Shown in pieces: positions 14,532 to 22,696 of a DNA stretch of 32,178 bases. This stretch comes from Ferrithrix thermotolerans DSM 19514 (lineage in GTDB: Bacteria > Actinomycetota > Acidimicrobiia > Acidimicrobiales > Ilumatobacteraceae). Where the stretch lies: positions 1 to 32,178 of the forward strand of contig CAMATY010000011.1 of assembly GCA_945861325.1 (NCBI GenBank), written 5' to 3'. The position numbers and the translations under genes are program-made. The notes below the pieces were generated by a model. The model worked only from the letters and a program-made list of their open reading frames with translations, was not told the DNA's origin and did not search any database. Position 1 is the first letter of the stretch, and each line of letters opens with the position of its first letter.

Positions 14532-15818
14532 CTAGTTGTTTGTGGCTGTGCCGCTTGATTCGAAGGCACCATCGCGTTTAAGAAACTTTCGATGCCAACG
14601 CCTTGGAGTTAGCACTGCGGCTCGTGGTTCGTCTTCGAACATCCAGCGCACGAAATTGCGCCTCGTCCAGTCGGTGAGACCTGCAACACGCAACACGCCT
14701 CGAGTCAAGAATTCATTTTTTAATACTCGACCAAGAACCTGCGACATTCGGTGGTCAGCGAAAAATTCGCGTTGCATTTTTCGTTGATATATTTTTCGCA
14801 CATTATCTGGATCTCGGTTACGCGAACCGATTATTGCTTCGCCTGCCAAAACTCCAGTCAACAGTGCCTGACCGATGCCTTCTCCAGTCATCGTGTCGGC
14901 AGCACAAACTGCATCACCAATGAACAGTGCACGACCAATTGAAAGCGTTGCACTAGTTACTTGCGCTGGTATCGGCCAAGCAGTATGTCGACCTTCAAGT
15001 ACCGCATCGTCTCCGAGTGATTGACGAATGTGTGGGCGAGCGAGAAGTTCTGGCCACAACGATTTCATGTCTTGCACCGAATATTTTGATCCGCGCAGAA
15101 TACCAAAGCCGAAATTGGCTCGTCCGTTTGGCAAGGGAAACGACCACGCGTAGCCAGGCAACAAGTCGGCGTCAAACCAAACATAAAGACGCTCGCGCGC
15201 AGGACCAGTGACATTGCTGACGTATTGGCGAAATGCGTGCCACTCGCCGAGATAACCAGGTTGCGATGCGCCAAGTGCTTTACGAACTGGTGACCACATG
15301 CCATCGGCAGCAATAATAAATTTTGCAGAGATTTCTTTGAATGAATCGACAGCATCAGTCGCCACTGTTATTTCTTGAGTTGTTTGTCGAATAACCGAAA
15401 CAAATGCACAACCTTCAATAATTTTTACTCCACGCGAGCGAGCGTGTTTAACGAGCGCGTTGTCAAGCTCGATTCTCGGAGCAATCGCCGCGAACTGAGT
15501 AGTTTTATTTTTGTCGACATTTGGTAATTCAAGTTGTATCTCGCGGCCAGATGGCGACCGTAGCCATACGTCCGAGCAAACTTTCCAATTGTCGACTGTT
15601 GCTGGGTTGAAACCGAGCATTTCAAGAATTCGAAGTGCGCCAGTTGTCAGTCCATCGCCACAACACTTGTCGCGCGGGAAAGAAGCTTTATCAATTACTA
15701 AAACATTTTGGCCGCTAGCAGTGAGTGTGATCGCCGCGGCGATGCCGGCGGGCCCCGCGCCGACAATTAAAACATCACATTGATTTTCCAAATTAGGTTT
15801 CGAAATAGCAATGGGCAC
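14532..15818 (-). CDS. Geranylgeranyl reductase family FAD-dependent oxidoreductase
   Basis: 428 residues from the GTG at 15818 (MPIAISKPNLENQCDVLIVGAGPAG). The ORF track runs on to 16052, but that extension is antisense to the SDR and has no family similarity. The FAD-binding motif GAGPAG follows strand 1, the second motif is KCCGDGLTTGALRILEMLG (the CGDGLT block typical of geranylgeranyl/menaquinone reductases such as MenJ), and the GD motif is ALFIGDAVCAADTMTGEGIGQAL. It should reduce double bonds of a prenyl chain, possibly in menaquinone, or another lipid; which is uncertain. TAGCCT lies 7 nt before the GTG, so the transcript is probably leaderless. First of a three-gene operon. Confidence 0.8.
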   Translation of the reverse strand: MPIAISKPNLENQCDVLIVGAGPAGIAAAITLTASGQNVLVIDKASFPRDKCCGDGLTTGALRILEMLGFNPATVDNWKVCSDVWLRSPSGREIQLELPNVDKNKTTQFAAIAPRIELDNALVKHARSRGVKIIEGCAFVSVIRQTTQEITVATDAVDSFKEISAKFIIAADGMWSPVRKALGASQPGYLGEWHAFRQYVSNVTGPARERLYVWFDADLLPGYAWSFPLPNGRANFGFGILRGSKYSVQDMKSLWPELLARPHIRQSLGDDAVLEGRHTAWPIPAQVTSATLSIGRALFIGDAVCAADTMTGEGIGQALLTGVLAGEAIIGSRNRDPDNVRKIYQRKMQREFFADHRMSQVLGRVLKNEFLTRGVLRVAGLTDWTRRNFVRWMFEDEPRAAVLTPRRWHRKFLKRDGAFESSGTATNN

Positions 15819-15825
15819 GACGCTC

Positions 15826-15831
15826 AGGCTA
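15826..15831 (-). promoter_or_regulatory. Putative -10 box of the reductase-NMO-MFS operon
   Basis: On the minus strand TAGCCT is followed by 7 nt and the GTG at 15818. It overlaps by two bases the opposing -10 box at 15830-15835. Confidence 0.5.
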
Positions 15832-15835
15832 GAGT
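15830..15835 (+). promoter_or_regulatory. Putative -10 box of the divergent SDR gene
   Basis: TAGAGT is followed by 8 nt and the ATG at 15844, supporting that start over the ATG at 15811. It shares bases with the opposing -10, so both promoters should not be occupied together. Confidence 0.5.
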
Positions 15836-15843
15836 TCCCTGCC

Positions 15844-16767
15844 ATGAGTCGCTTATGTGAAGGTCGAGTAGTTGTTGTCACTGGTTCCGGTCGAGGCATC
15901 GGTCGTGAACATGCGTTGAGTCTCGCCAAACACGGGGCTCTAGTTGTGGTTAATGACCTTGGTGCTGGAGTTGATGGAAAAGGTGGAGACACCTCACCGG
16001 CGCAACAAGTTGTCAACGAGATTGAGGCAATGGGTGGCAAAGCAGTTGCCAACGGTGATGATATTTCATCGTGGGCAGGCGCCGAGCGATTGATTCAAAC
16101 CGCAGTTGAAACTTTCGGTGACTTGCATGCCGTTGTCAATAACGCCGGAATCTTGCGCGACCGAATGCTTGCCAACATGAGCGAAGAAGAATGGGACGCT
16201 GTAATTAAAGTTCACCTTAAGGGAACTTTTGCGCCGTCGCGATTTGCTGCAGCTTATTGGCGCGATCAAAACAAAGCAGGCAAGCCAGTTGACGGTCGAA
16301 TTATTAATACTTCTTCAGTTTCAGGAATTTATGGCAATGTCGGGCAAACGAATTATGGTGCAGCCAAGGCAGGCATCGCTGCGTTCACGACAATTGCATC
16401 ACTTGAACTCGGACGCTATGGAGTAACTGTCAACGCTGTTGCGCCGGTTGCCCTAACTCGGATGACAGAAAATCTTGGCCCAGCACCAGAAACGGAAGCC
16501 GAACGCGAACACCGTTCACCAAAGTGGATTGCGCCGATCGTTACATGGCTTGCGTCGTCAGAATCGGCAGGCATAACTGGTCGAGTGTTTGAAGCCAGCG
16601 GTGATGTTTTGGCGATCGCCGAAGGTTGGCATCGCGGGCCAACAAGTAAGCCTGTTGAAGATCCGACGAAACTTGGTCCAATTGTTGAAGAAATGATGGC
16701 CAAGGCACGCCTCAACGCAGGCATGGACGGTCGCGACGGAACATGGCCGCAACCACAAAAGAAATAA
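15844..16767 (+). CDS. SDR family oxidoreductase, (3R)-hydroxyacyl-CoA dehydrogenase-like
   Basis: 307 residues from the ATG at 15844 (MSRLCEGRVVVVTGSGRGIGREHAL); the track start at 15811 lies in the divergent promoter. The cofactor motif is TGSGRGIG, the acidic residue in VVVNDLG favours NAD(H), NNAG is present and the catalytic pair is in NTSSVSG...YGAAK. The insertion GVDGKGGDTSPAQQVVNEIEAMGG and the long C-terminal segment are as in the dehydrogenase part of peroxisomal multifunctional enzyme type 2 and mycobacterial relatives, so beta-oxidation of acyl-CoA or sterol side chains is a fair guess. It is divergent from the reductase operon and convergent with nucS. Confidence 0.85.
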   Translation: MSRLCEGRVVVVTGSGRGIGREHALSLAKHGALVVVNDLGAGVDGKGGDTSPAQQVVNEIEAMGGKAVANGDDISSWAGAERLIQTAVETFGDLHAVVNNAGILRDRMLANMSEEEWDAVIKVHLKGTFAPSRFAAAYWRDQNKAGKPVDGRIINTSSVSGIYGNVGQTNYGAAKAGIAAFTTIASLELGRYGVTVNAVAPVALTRMTENLGPAPETEAEREHRSPKWIAPIVTWLASSESAGITGRVFEASGDVLAIAEGWHRGPTSKPVEDPTKLGPIVEEMMAKARLNAGMDGRDGTWPQPQKK

Positions 16768-16785
16768 GCGAGATTTTTTAGTTTC

Positions 16786-17445
16786 TTAAAAAAGTTTTAG
16801 ATCGTCAGATTTTTTGCCACGAAGTTCGTCGTAGTCAACTTCGCACCAACCAATATTTCGACTTTCGGCGAGCACGCGAGCTTGGGGCTTAATTGATTGG
16901 GCGACAAAGATGCCTCGAATTTTGCCGAGTGACGAGTCGGCGCGCAAGCAATCTAAATATCGCGCGAGTTGTTCGACACCGTCGATTTCGCCACGGCGTT
17001 TAATTTCTATAGCAACTGTTTGACCCGTTGCATCGCGACACAACAGATCAACTGGTCCGACCGCCGTTGGATATTCGCGGCGAATCAAAGTCAAACCAAA
17101 TTCAATTGCTTCAGGTGTTGCTGCAAGTAGAACTTGTAGATCGGCCTCAACACCATCTTTTGTTAAGCCAGGATCTTCGCCCAGTTCGTGGGCGAAGTCG
17201 GCGTGAACTTCGTGTAGATGAATTGTTAGAGTCTCAGCTTTTGGATTACGAACAACAAGGCAGCCGTTTAGTTCTTCAAATGTGTTTGGTGCGTTCATCC
17301 AGTTGAGTGGTTTATATGCACCACCGTCAGCATGAATTGCCACGCAGCCGTCGGCTTTGATCATAATTAGCCGTGTCGCAACTGGTAGCGAAGCATTCAA
17401 CCGACCTTCGTAACCGACACTGCAGGTCGCGATTATTATTCGCAT
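16786..17445 (-). CDS. nucS: Mismatch-specific endonuclease NucS/EndoMS
   Basis: 219 residues. The N-terminal DNA-binding domain shows [30 protein letters not shown], and the C-terminal RecB-like nuclease domain has the catalytic set D133 ([10 protein letters not shown]), E147 and K149 ([16 protein letters not shown]). NucS makes double-strand cuts at G-T and related mismatches and replaces MutS/MutL repair in most actinobacteria and some archaea. The last residues, DLKLF, look like the sliding-clamp-binding tail of actinobacterial NucS. The gene starts 5 nt after the ABC1 kinase stop and is last in the five-gene ettA operon. The family call is very secure. Confidence 0.93.
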   Translation of the reverse strand: MRIIIATCSVGYEGRLNASLPVATRLIMIKADGCVAIHADGGAYKPLNWMNAPNTFEELNGCLVVRNPKAETLTIHLHEVHADFAHELGEDPGLTKDGVEADLQVLLAATPEAIEFGLTLIRREYPTAVGPVDLLCRDATGQTVAIEIKRRGEIDGVEQLARYLDCLRADSSLGKIRGIFVAQSIKPQARVLAESRNIGWCEVDYDELRGKKSDDLKLF

Positions 17446-17450
17446 ATCTT

Positions 17451-19034
17451 TTAACGCTTGACGCGTTCTCGCATTCTTTTTTGAATTAGTTCGCGACGTT
17501 GTTGAAGTTCGCGATAAGTCAAACTATTGGTTTCTAGTTCGATGCCAAGTCCAGCTTTCACGCTGTCAAGGTTGATCTCAATTGCGTTGTGGTCAATACC
17601 TAATTCACGACCGAGTTGTTCGCCATGTCGCTGAGCAAACAGCATTGAGATCGCCGCAATCTCGCCGAGCAAGTCAAGGTCTGGCGCGAGACGAGAAATT
17701 GCACCATCAAGAAAAACCATGTTCTTGACATACAGCATTAATTCTTTTGGCATTCTTGCGCCGTATCCAAGAAGCGCTTTCATAATTCGTTGTACTTCTT
17801 TGACAAGTTCGTCAGCGGAGAGTTTTGTTGGATCAATTGGTGGACGATCTAGACCAAGATCAATAATCACTGCATCTAAGTCAGTATCCATTGGCAGAGC
17901 GCCAAGATCTCGCAACGCTGTGACTTGGCCCATGACGTCGTTCGTTGTTGCGCCAAGCATCAAGCGAAGAAATGCAAGACGGCGTGCGCCACTTAGTCGA
18001 CCGACGATGCCGAAATCTAATAGTGCAGTTCGGCCATCTTTCATTACAAATAAGTTTCCACCATGAAGGTCGCCATGAAATGCGCCGTGGATCATCGCAC
18101 CTTCCATAAACGCAATCATCCCTGTGCGAATAACTGCTTCGGTGTCTATGCCGGCATTTTTCATTCCGACGACATCGTCAAATTTGAATCCCTCAAGTCG
18201 TTCCATCACTAGAACGCGATGGGTGACGAGTTTTGGGTGTGGACGCGGAACGATGTAACCAGTTTGATTTAAGTCTTTAAGAATCTGCGCGATGTCGATC
18301 ATGTTGTCGGCTTCCATTCGGAAGTCAAGTTCTTCGACAATTGTCTCGGCAAACAGCTCAACAAGCGCGGGCGGATTAGCCAGCGCCGCGATTTTCAATC
18401 GGCCCACAAGGTGTGGCGCCAACCACGACATAACTTTCAAATCTTTTCGCACTAGTTGTTTGACGTTTGGACGTTGCACTTTGACCACAACCGTTTCGCC
18501 GGTTAGCAGGCGAGCCAGGTGAACTTGAGCGATTGATGCGGCAGCTAATGGAGTGGTTTCAAAGAGTGCAAAAGTATCGGCGATTTTCCCACCGAGGTCT
18601 TGCTCAACGACTTTGCGCACATCTGCAAATGACTCTGCCGGCACTTGATCTCGACAAAGTTTGAATTCATCAACAAGTTCGGTTGGAAATAATCCTTCTC
18701 CACTTGAAATTATTTGACCAAGTTTTATATACGTTGAGCCAAGTTTTTCTACTGCTTTGCGCATCCGCTTTGAAATATCAGTTCTTGAATCTTCTGCGCA
18801 AGCAAAGTGATTAAGTTTTTTGTGCCATAACCAAGGCAACAGTGCTGCAACGAGCGTGCGCATCACAACTAACAGGCGAAGCACAGGAGGTATTCGCGAA
18901 GGCTTGGTCAGCACAGGCACTTCTTTGCGCGCGGCCTGACGCAGAACGGGGGCAATAGCAAGCCAACTGATTTGGTCGCGGTCTAAAACCCAAGGTGGGT
19001 CATCGCTAAATGCGCCCCATTCAAGATCAGTCAT
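17451..19034 (-). CDS. ABC1/UbiB (AarF) family atypical kinase/ATPase
   Basis: 527 residues from the ATG at 19034 ([15 protein letters not shown]); the ORF-track start at 19112 overlaps the upstream gene. Diagnostic features are the KxGQ motif ([12 protein letters not shown]), the alanine-rich nucleotide loop [10 protein letters not shown], the ion-pair lysine [18 protein letters not shown] (catalytic loop) and LLDFGIVG (metal-binding DFG). UbiB proteins support isoprenoid quinone synthesis as atypical kinases or ATPases. Since actinobacteria use menaquinone, the substrate here is unclear. A hydrophobic segment [22 protein letters not shown] sits before the kinase fold rather than at the C-terminus. 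It follows the cysQ-like gene by 16 nt. Confidence 0.87.
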   Translation of the reverse strand: MTDLEWGAFSDDPPWVLDRDQISWLAIAPVLRQAARKEVPVLTKPSRIPPVLRLLVVMRTLVAALLPWLWHKKLNHFACAEDSRTDISKRMRKAVEKLGSTYIKLGQIISSGEGLFPTELVDEFKLCRDQVPAESFADVRKVVEQDLGGKIADTFALFETTPLAAASIAQVHLARLLTGETVVVKVQRPNVKQLVRKDLKVMSWLAPHLVGRLKIAALANPPALVELFAETIVEELDFRMEADNMIDIAQILKDLNQTGYIVPRPHPKLVTHRVLVMERLEGFKFDDVVGMKNAGIDTEAVIRTGMIAFMEGAMIHGAFHGDLHGGNLFVMKDGRTALLDFGIVGRLSGARRLAFLRLMLGATTNDVMGQVTALRDLGALPMDTDLDAVIIDLGLDRPPIDPTKLSADELVKEVQRIMKALLGYGARMPKELMLYVKNMVFLDGAISRLAPDLDLLGEIAAISMLFAQRHGEQLGRELGIDHNAIEINLDSVKAGLGIELETNSLTYRELQQRRELIQKRMRERVKR

Positions 19035-19050
19035 TGAGACAGTCTGCCGT

Positions 19051-19842
19051 TTAACGAGCAGATTTACGCAACGCGGCGAGCACTGGCTCAGCAAGATCGG
19101 CGCGACAGACAATTAAATCAGGTAGCCAAGTGTCGGCTTGATTGTAAATAAGTTCGCTTCCATCAATGCGACTCGTAAATAAACCTGCTGCGCGAGCAAC
19201 TGCAACAGGTGCAGCAGAGTCCCATTGATGTTGCCCGCCGGTGTGTAGATATATGTCACACTCACCGAGTACAACAGACATTGCTTTGGCGCCGGCTGAT
19301 CCGAGTCGCATTGCATCGCAGCCAAGTGCGTCGGCAACCAAAATTGCTTCGCGAGGTGTTCGTGTTCTCGACACCACAAGTCGCGGTGGGCCATCATGTT
19401 TCTCAGGAGTTTTATAAATTGGATCAGTTGACAGTGTTAATTCGATTGCCGGCAAACTCACAGCGCCTGCAACCAGTGCACCATCACTAGTTTCATTACT
19501 TTCCCATAGTGCGACATGCACAGCCCAGTCGTGTCGCTCAGGTTCGCTGAACTCTTGCGTGCCGTCAAGCGGATCAATTATCCAAACTCGTTTCGCAGAA
19601 AGTCGTGCGGTGTTATCAACTGCTTCTTCGCTCAGTACTGCGTCGTTGGGTCGATGTTCGCGAAGTTGCGACATCAAAAATTCTTGAGCCATTGCATCGC
19701 CAGCATCTTTTAGATCCCAGCCGTAGAAGCCTCTGCTTACGAGTTCTTTTCGTAATTTGACAAGACGCTTGCCAGTTTCGGTGGCTAAATATGTTGCGAA
19801 TTGCGCATCGTCTCGGTGTTTCAAATTTTCAGTGCTAGTCAA
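19051..19842 (-). CDS. CysQ-like 3'(2'),5'-bisphosphate nucleotidase / inositol monophosphatase family
   Basis: 263 residues. Family motifs are WIIDPLDGTQEF (metal-binding D-x-L-D-G-T) and WDSAAPVAVARAAGL, with VLSEEA supplying the third metal ligand. The compact size and sequence resemble mycobacterial CysQ, which hydrolyses 3'-phosphoadenosine 5'-phosphate from sulfate assimilation; inositol monophosphatase is an alternative. The start is TTG, and its first bases overlap the TGA of the small membrane protein gene (TTGA), suggesting coupled translation. Third gene of the ettA operon. Confidence 0.78.
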   Translation of the reverse strand: MTSTENLKHRDDAQFATYLATETGKRLVKLRKELVSRGFYGWDLKDAGDAMAQEFLMSQLREHRPNDAVLSEEAVDNTARLSAKRVWIIDPLDGTQEFSEPERHDWAVHVALWESNETSDGALVAGAVSLPAIELTLSTDPIYKTPEKHDGPPRLVVSRTRTPREAILVADALGCDAMRLGSAGAKAMSVVLGECDIYLHTGGQHQWDSAAPVAVARAAGLFTSRIDGSELIYNQADTWLPDLIVCRADLAEPVLAALRKSAR

Positions 19843-20156
19843 GGTCGACGACCAAGTTTTGTCGCATCTCGAACAACTGAGCGCAGTGATGTTTCGTCAG
19901 TTCCCGATTTTACGAGCGCAGTAATTTTTCTCTCAAGCCGTTGTGCTTGTGCTTCGTTAAATACTTCAAGCTGCGTAGTAGATGCTGCAACTGTTGCGAT
20001 TAACAACACGATCGCCGCCACTGCCGTCGTTGCCCCAATTGTTGTAACTATTCCGACATTGTTACCAGCGATTGATGAGATGATCATGCCAGCGATGCCG
20101 AGCACAAAAATAACTGCACAAACGATTCGGATTCTGCGCAAAGCTGGTGTAGTCAT
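19839..20156 (-). CDS. Small two-helix membrane protein, unknown function
   Basis: 105 residues from the ATG at 20156; the track's longer form runs into ettA and is rejected. It begins with a short basic N-terminus (TTPALRRIR), has two hydrophobic helices (about 11-30 and 35-60) and ends in a charged, probably coiled-coil tail (EVFNEAQAQRLERKITALVKSG). I recognise no family. It starts 4 nt after the ettA stop and overlaps the cysQ-like start by 4 nt, so its place in the operon is clear even though its role is not. The long plus-strand ORF 19801-20430 opposite it is a shadow. Confidence 0.7.
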   Translation of the reverse strand: MTTPALRRIRIVCAVIFVLGIAGMIISSIAGNNVGIVTTIGATTAVAAIVLLIATVAASTTQLEVFNEAQAQRLERKITALVKSGTDETSLRSVVRDATKLGRRP

Positions 20157-20160
20157 GTTC

Positions 20161-21840
20161 TTATTTTCGAGAAAGCGGCTTGTATTTAATTCGTTTTGGT
20201 TGATCAGCCGAGATACCGAGTTCTTTCTTGCGCCAAACTTCATAGTCAGAGAAGTTTCCTTCGAACCAGCGAACTTGGCTGTCTCCTTCAAAAGCCAAGA
20301 CATGCGTGGCAATGCGATCCAAGAACCAGCGATCGTGACTGATGACGACTACGCAACCAGGAAAACTTTCAAGTGCAGTTTCCAATGCCCGCAAAGTGTC
20401 AATATCGAGGTCATTAGTTGGTTCGTCTAACAGCAAAACATTGCCGGCATTTTTTAAAAGTTTTGCCAGGTGCACACGGTTTCGTTCGCCGCCTGAGAGA
20501 TCACCGACGCGTTTTTGCTGATCACTGCCCTTGAAGTTGAAACTCGCAACATATGCGCGACCGTTAATTTCGCGGTTACCGACTTTCATCACTTCTACAC
20601 CAGCGGTGATTTCTTCGTAAACAGAAGCGTCGGCGTTTAGTGTGTCGCGGCTTTGGTCAACATAACTAAGTGACACGGTGTCGCCAACTTTCACAGTTCC
20701 AGAATCTGGGCTCTCTTGCCCAGTGATCATTCGAAACAGAGTTGTCTTTCCTGCGCCGTTGGCACCAATAATTCCGACGATTCCGGCAGGTGGCAAATTA
20801 AATGTGAGATCTTCAATCAGCAATCGATCGTCATATCCCTTTGAAAGATTTTTGATTTCGATGACCACATCGCCTAATCGTGGTCCAGGTGGAATCGCGA
20901 TTTCTAGTTTGTTGTCGCCACGCTCAGCAGCCTGTGCTTCAGCGTGAAGTTTGTCGTATGCCGCAAGTCTGGCTTTACCTTTTGATTGTCGAGCCTTCGG
21001 CGCCATGCGCACCCACTCGAGTTCGCGTTGCAATGTGCGCCGACGAGTCTCGTTTGATTTTTCTTCTCGCCCGAGTCGCTCTTGTTTTTGTTCAAGCCAA
21101 CTTGTGTAGTTGCCCTCGAATGGAATGCCCTTGCCGCGGTCTAACTCAAGAATCCATTTTGCAACATTGTCCAAAAAATATCTGTCGTGAGTAATCGCAA
21201 CAACTGTGCCTGTGTATTCTTGCAAAAATCTTTCAAGCCAGTCGACACTCTCGGCATCTAAATGGTTCGTGGGCTCGTCTAGTAGCAATAAATCTGGACG
21301 ACTAAGTAGAAGTCTGCACAATGCAACGCGACGCCGCTCGCCACCTGAAAGTTTTATGACATCGCTGTCGTTAGGTGGACAGCGCAATGCATCCATTGCA
21401 ATTTCAACATTGCGTTCCAGGCTCCACGCATCGGCAGCATTGATTTTCGCTTCAAGCTTTGCTTGCAGTGCTCCAACTTTGTCAAAGTCGGCATCAGGCT
21501 CGGCCCACATCGCCGTCACTTTTTCGTACTCTGCCAACAGATCGCGAATTGGTGCGACTCCATCCATGACGTTGCCAAGGACATCTTTTGCTGGGTCAAG
21601 TTTTGGTTCTTGTTCAAGTAGCCCAACCGAAAAACCAGGCGTCAAGCGTGCTTCGCCAGTAAATTCGTCGTCAATACCTGCCATGATCTTGAGCAGGCTT
21701 GATTTTCCGCTGCCGTTTGAGCCGAGCACGCCGATTTTGGCGCCTGGGTAAAACGAAAGCGAAATATTTTCAAGCACAGTGCGGTCGGGCGGATAGAACC
21801 GTGCCAGTTTGTAACAGGTATAGATAAATTCAGCAGCCAT
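20161..21840 (-). CDS. ettA: Energy-dependent translational throttle protein EttA (ABC-F)
   Basis: 559 residues, the normal EttA length. Two ABC domains have intact Walker A (GSNGSGKSSLLK; GANGAGKTTLFR), signatures (LSGGERRRVALCRLL; LSGGERNRVHLAKLL) and Walker B motifs (LLLLDEPTNHLD; VLLLDEPTNDLD). There are no membrane segments. Between them lies the linker with the arm-type charged helix (WLEQKQERLGREEKSNETRRRTLQRELEWVRMAPKARQSK). EttA binds the ribosomal E site and gates the first peptide bond according to energy state. TAGGTT lies 9 nt before the ATG. It leads a five-gene operon with a membrane protein, cysQ-like, ABC1 kinase and nucS. Confidence 0.93.
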   Translation of the reverse strand: MAAEFIYTCYKLARFYPPDRTVLENISLSFYPGAKIGVLGSNGSGKSSLLKIMAGIDDEFTGEARLTPGFSVGLLEQEPKLDPAKDVLGNVMDGVAPIRDLLAEYEKVTAMWAEPDADFDKVGALQAKLEAKINAADAWSLERNVEIAMDALRCPPNDSDVIKLSGGERRRVALCRLLLSRPDLLLLDEPTNHLDAESVDWLERFLQEYTGTVVAITHDRYFLDNVAKWILELDRGKGIPFEGNYTSWLEQKQERLGREEKSNETRRRTLQRELEWVRMAPKARQSKGKARLAAYDKLHAEAQAAERGDNKLEIAIPPGPRLGDVVIEIKNLSKGYDDRLLIEDLTFNLPPAGIVGIIGANGAGKTTLFRMITGQESPDSGTVKVGDTVSLSYVDQSRDTLNADASVYEEITAGVEVMKVGNREINGRAYVASFNFKGSDQQKRVGDLSGGERNRVHLAKLLKNAGNVLLLDEPTNDLDIDTLRALETALESFPGCVVVISHDRWFLDRIATHVLAFEGDSQVRWFEGNFSDYEVWRKKELGISADQPKRIKYKPLSRK

Positions 21841-21849
21841 AAGACATAT

Positions 21850-21855
21850 AACCTA
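21850..21855 (-). promoter_or_regulatory. Putative -10 box of the ettA-nucS operon
   Basis: On the minus strand TAGGTT is followed by 9 nt and the ATG at 21840, giving no leader or a very short one. Confidence 0.4.
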
Positions 21856-21891
21856 CTCGCCGAGAAGTCGTGCTAGTTTTTTCGTGTTATT

Positions 21892-21909
21892 TTAGTTTGT
21901 TAAAACTAA
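21892..21909. promoter_or_regulatory. Perfect 7-bp inverted repeat between ettA and the PuuD-like gene
   Basis: TTAGTTT-GTTA-AAACTAA lies in the divergent intergenic region, about 30 bp before the PuuD-like start. It has no following T-run, so an operator is more likely than a terminator. Confidence 0.35.
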
Positions 21910-21941
21910 TTGAGATCTAGTCAAATTCAAAAGGAGAAATA

Positions 21942-22676
21942 ATGGAACTTTTAACTCAGGCGTACATCGGAGATTTTTTGTTTAGGTATCTGCACACTGC
22001 TGTGGGTATTACTTGGATTGGTTTGTTGTATTACTTCAATCTTGTGCAGGTTCCTGCGCTTGCTGCTTATGGAGATGAGGGCAAGGCCCGAATGTTGACT
22101 CTTGACAAAATTGCGCGTCGTGCGTTGTGGTGGTTTCGTTGGGCTGCAATTGCAACTTTAGTAACAGGTTTGTTGATCACCGGTCTAATCAAGGATTACT
22201 GGCAACAGAACAATGCGCACAATATGACAATTTCACTCGGCATGATTTATGGAACCTTGATGGCCGCCAATGTGTGGATGATCATTTGGAAGAATCAAAA
22301 AGTTGTTCTTGCGAACGCTGTCAATGTTTTGGGTGGCGCTGCTGCTGACCCTGCTGCTGCTGGCGCTGGTCGAAAAGCGTTGCTCGCTTCGCGTCAGAAC
22401 TTTATTTTCTCATTCTCGATGCTGTGGTTCATGGTTGGTTCTGTGCACTTCTACGGCTCGGCTTTCGGCGATGCAACACAAAGTAATGCGATGACTTTGT
22501 TGATCATCGGTGTCGTGCTTGGTGCAATCTTGCAGATCAATGCTCTTGGAATGCTCGGTGGTACTGCAGCAACAAACAAGTTGCTATGGCCATATGAGTC
22601 GCATAAGAACGCGATGATCACGGGCGGTGTTTTGTGGCTCATCCTTTGGGTTGCTTCAGAGGTACTTCTTAAATAA
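21942..22676 (+). CDS. PuuD/urate oxidase N-terminal-like membrane protein
   Basis: 244 residues with about six hydrophobic helices. The opening FLFRYLHTAVGITWIGLLYYFNLVQVPAL matches the start of the membrane domain (PF06181, 'urate oxidase N-terminal') of PuuD-type proteins, including the conserved histidine and the GITWIG motif; a second histidine is in MVGSVHFYG. PuuD's C-terminal cytochrome c domain is absent, so either only the membrane part is needed here or an electron partner is encoded elsewhere. No other purine gene is in the window, so urate as substrate is doubtful. A strong Shine-Dalgarno AAAGGAG sits 8 nt before the ATG, unlike most first genes here. kgd follows after 20 nt. Confidence 0.65.
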   Translation: MELLTQAYIGDFLFRYLHTAVGITWIGLLYYFNLVQVPALAAYGDEGKARMLTLDKIARRALWWFRWAAIATLVTGLLITGLIKDYWQQNNAHNMTISLGMIYGTLMAANVWMIIWKNQKVVLANAVNVLGGAAADPAAAGAGRKALLASRQNFIFSFSMLWFMVGSVHFYGSAFGDATQSNAMTLLIIGVVLGAILQINALGMLGGTAATNKLLWPYESHKNAMITGGVLWLILWVASEVLLK

Positions 22677-22677
22677 T

Positions 22678-22690
22678 TATCGTTACGATA
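22678..22690. promoter_or_regulatory. 13-bp palindrome over the kgd -10 region
   Basis: TATCGT-T-ACGATA is perfect and covers the proposed -10 box (22684-22689). A second dyad, ATCGTT...AACGAT (22679-22698), reaches into the start codon. It would suit a repressor of kgd. Confidence 0.35.
22684..22689 (+). promoter_or_regulatory. Putative -10 box of kgd (leaderless)
   Basis: TACGAT is followed by 7 nt and the ATG at 22697. kgd could also be read through from the upstream gene, whose stop is 20 nt away. Confidence 0.45.
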
Positions 22691-22696
22691 TAAACG

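Noticed and set aside
15819-16052. N-terminal extension of the geranylgeranyl reductase ORF
   Set aside because: It is antisense to the SDR start and its conserved TGSGRGIG region; the flavoprotein fold begins right after the GTG at 15818.
16771-16800. TTTTTTA...TAAAAAA hairpin between the SDR and nucS as a terminator
   Set aside because: The stem is made only of A/T pairs and would be too weak; it may still contribute, but I cannot support it.
19801-20430. 209-aa plus-strand ORF
   Set aside because: It is antisense to the small membrane protein gene and the end of ettA, with no family match.
21206-21751. 181-aa plus-strand ORF
   Set aside because: It is antisense to the first ABC domain of ettA; Ser/Arg-rich shadow composition.
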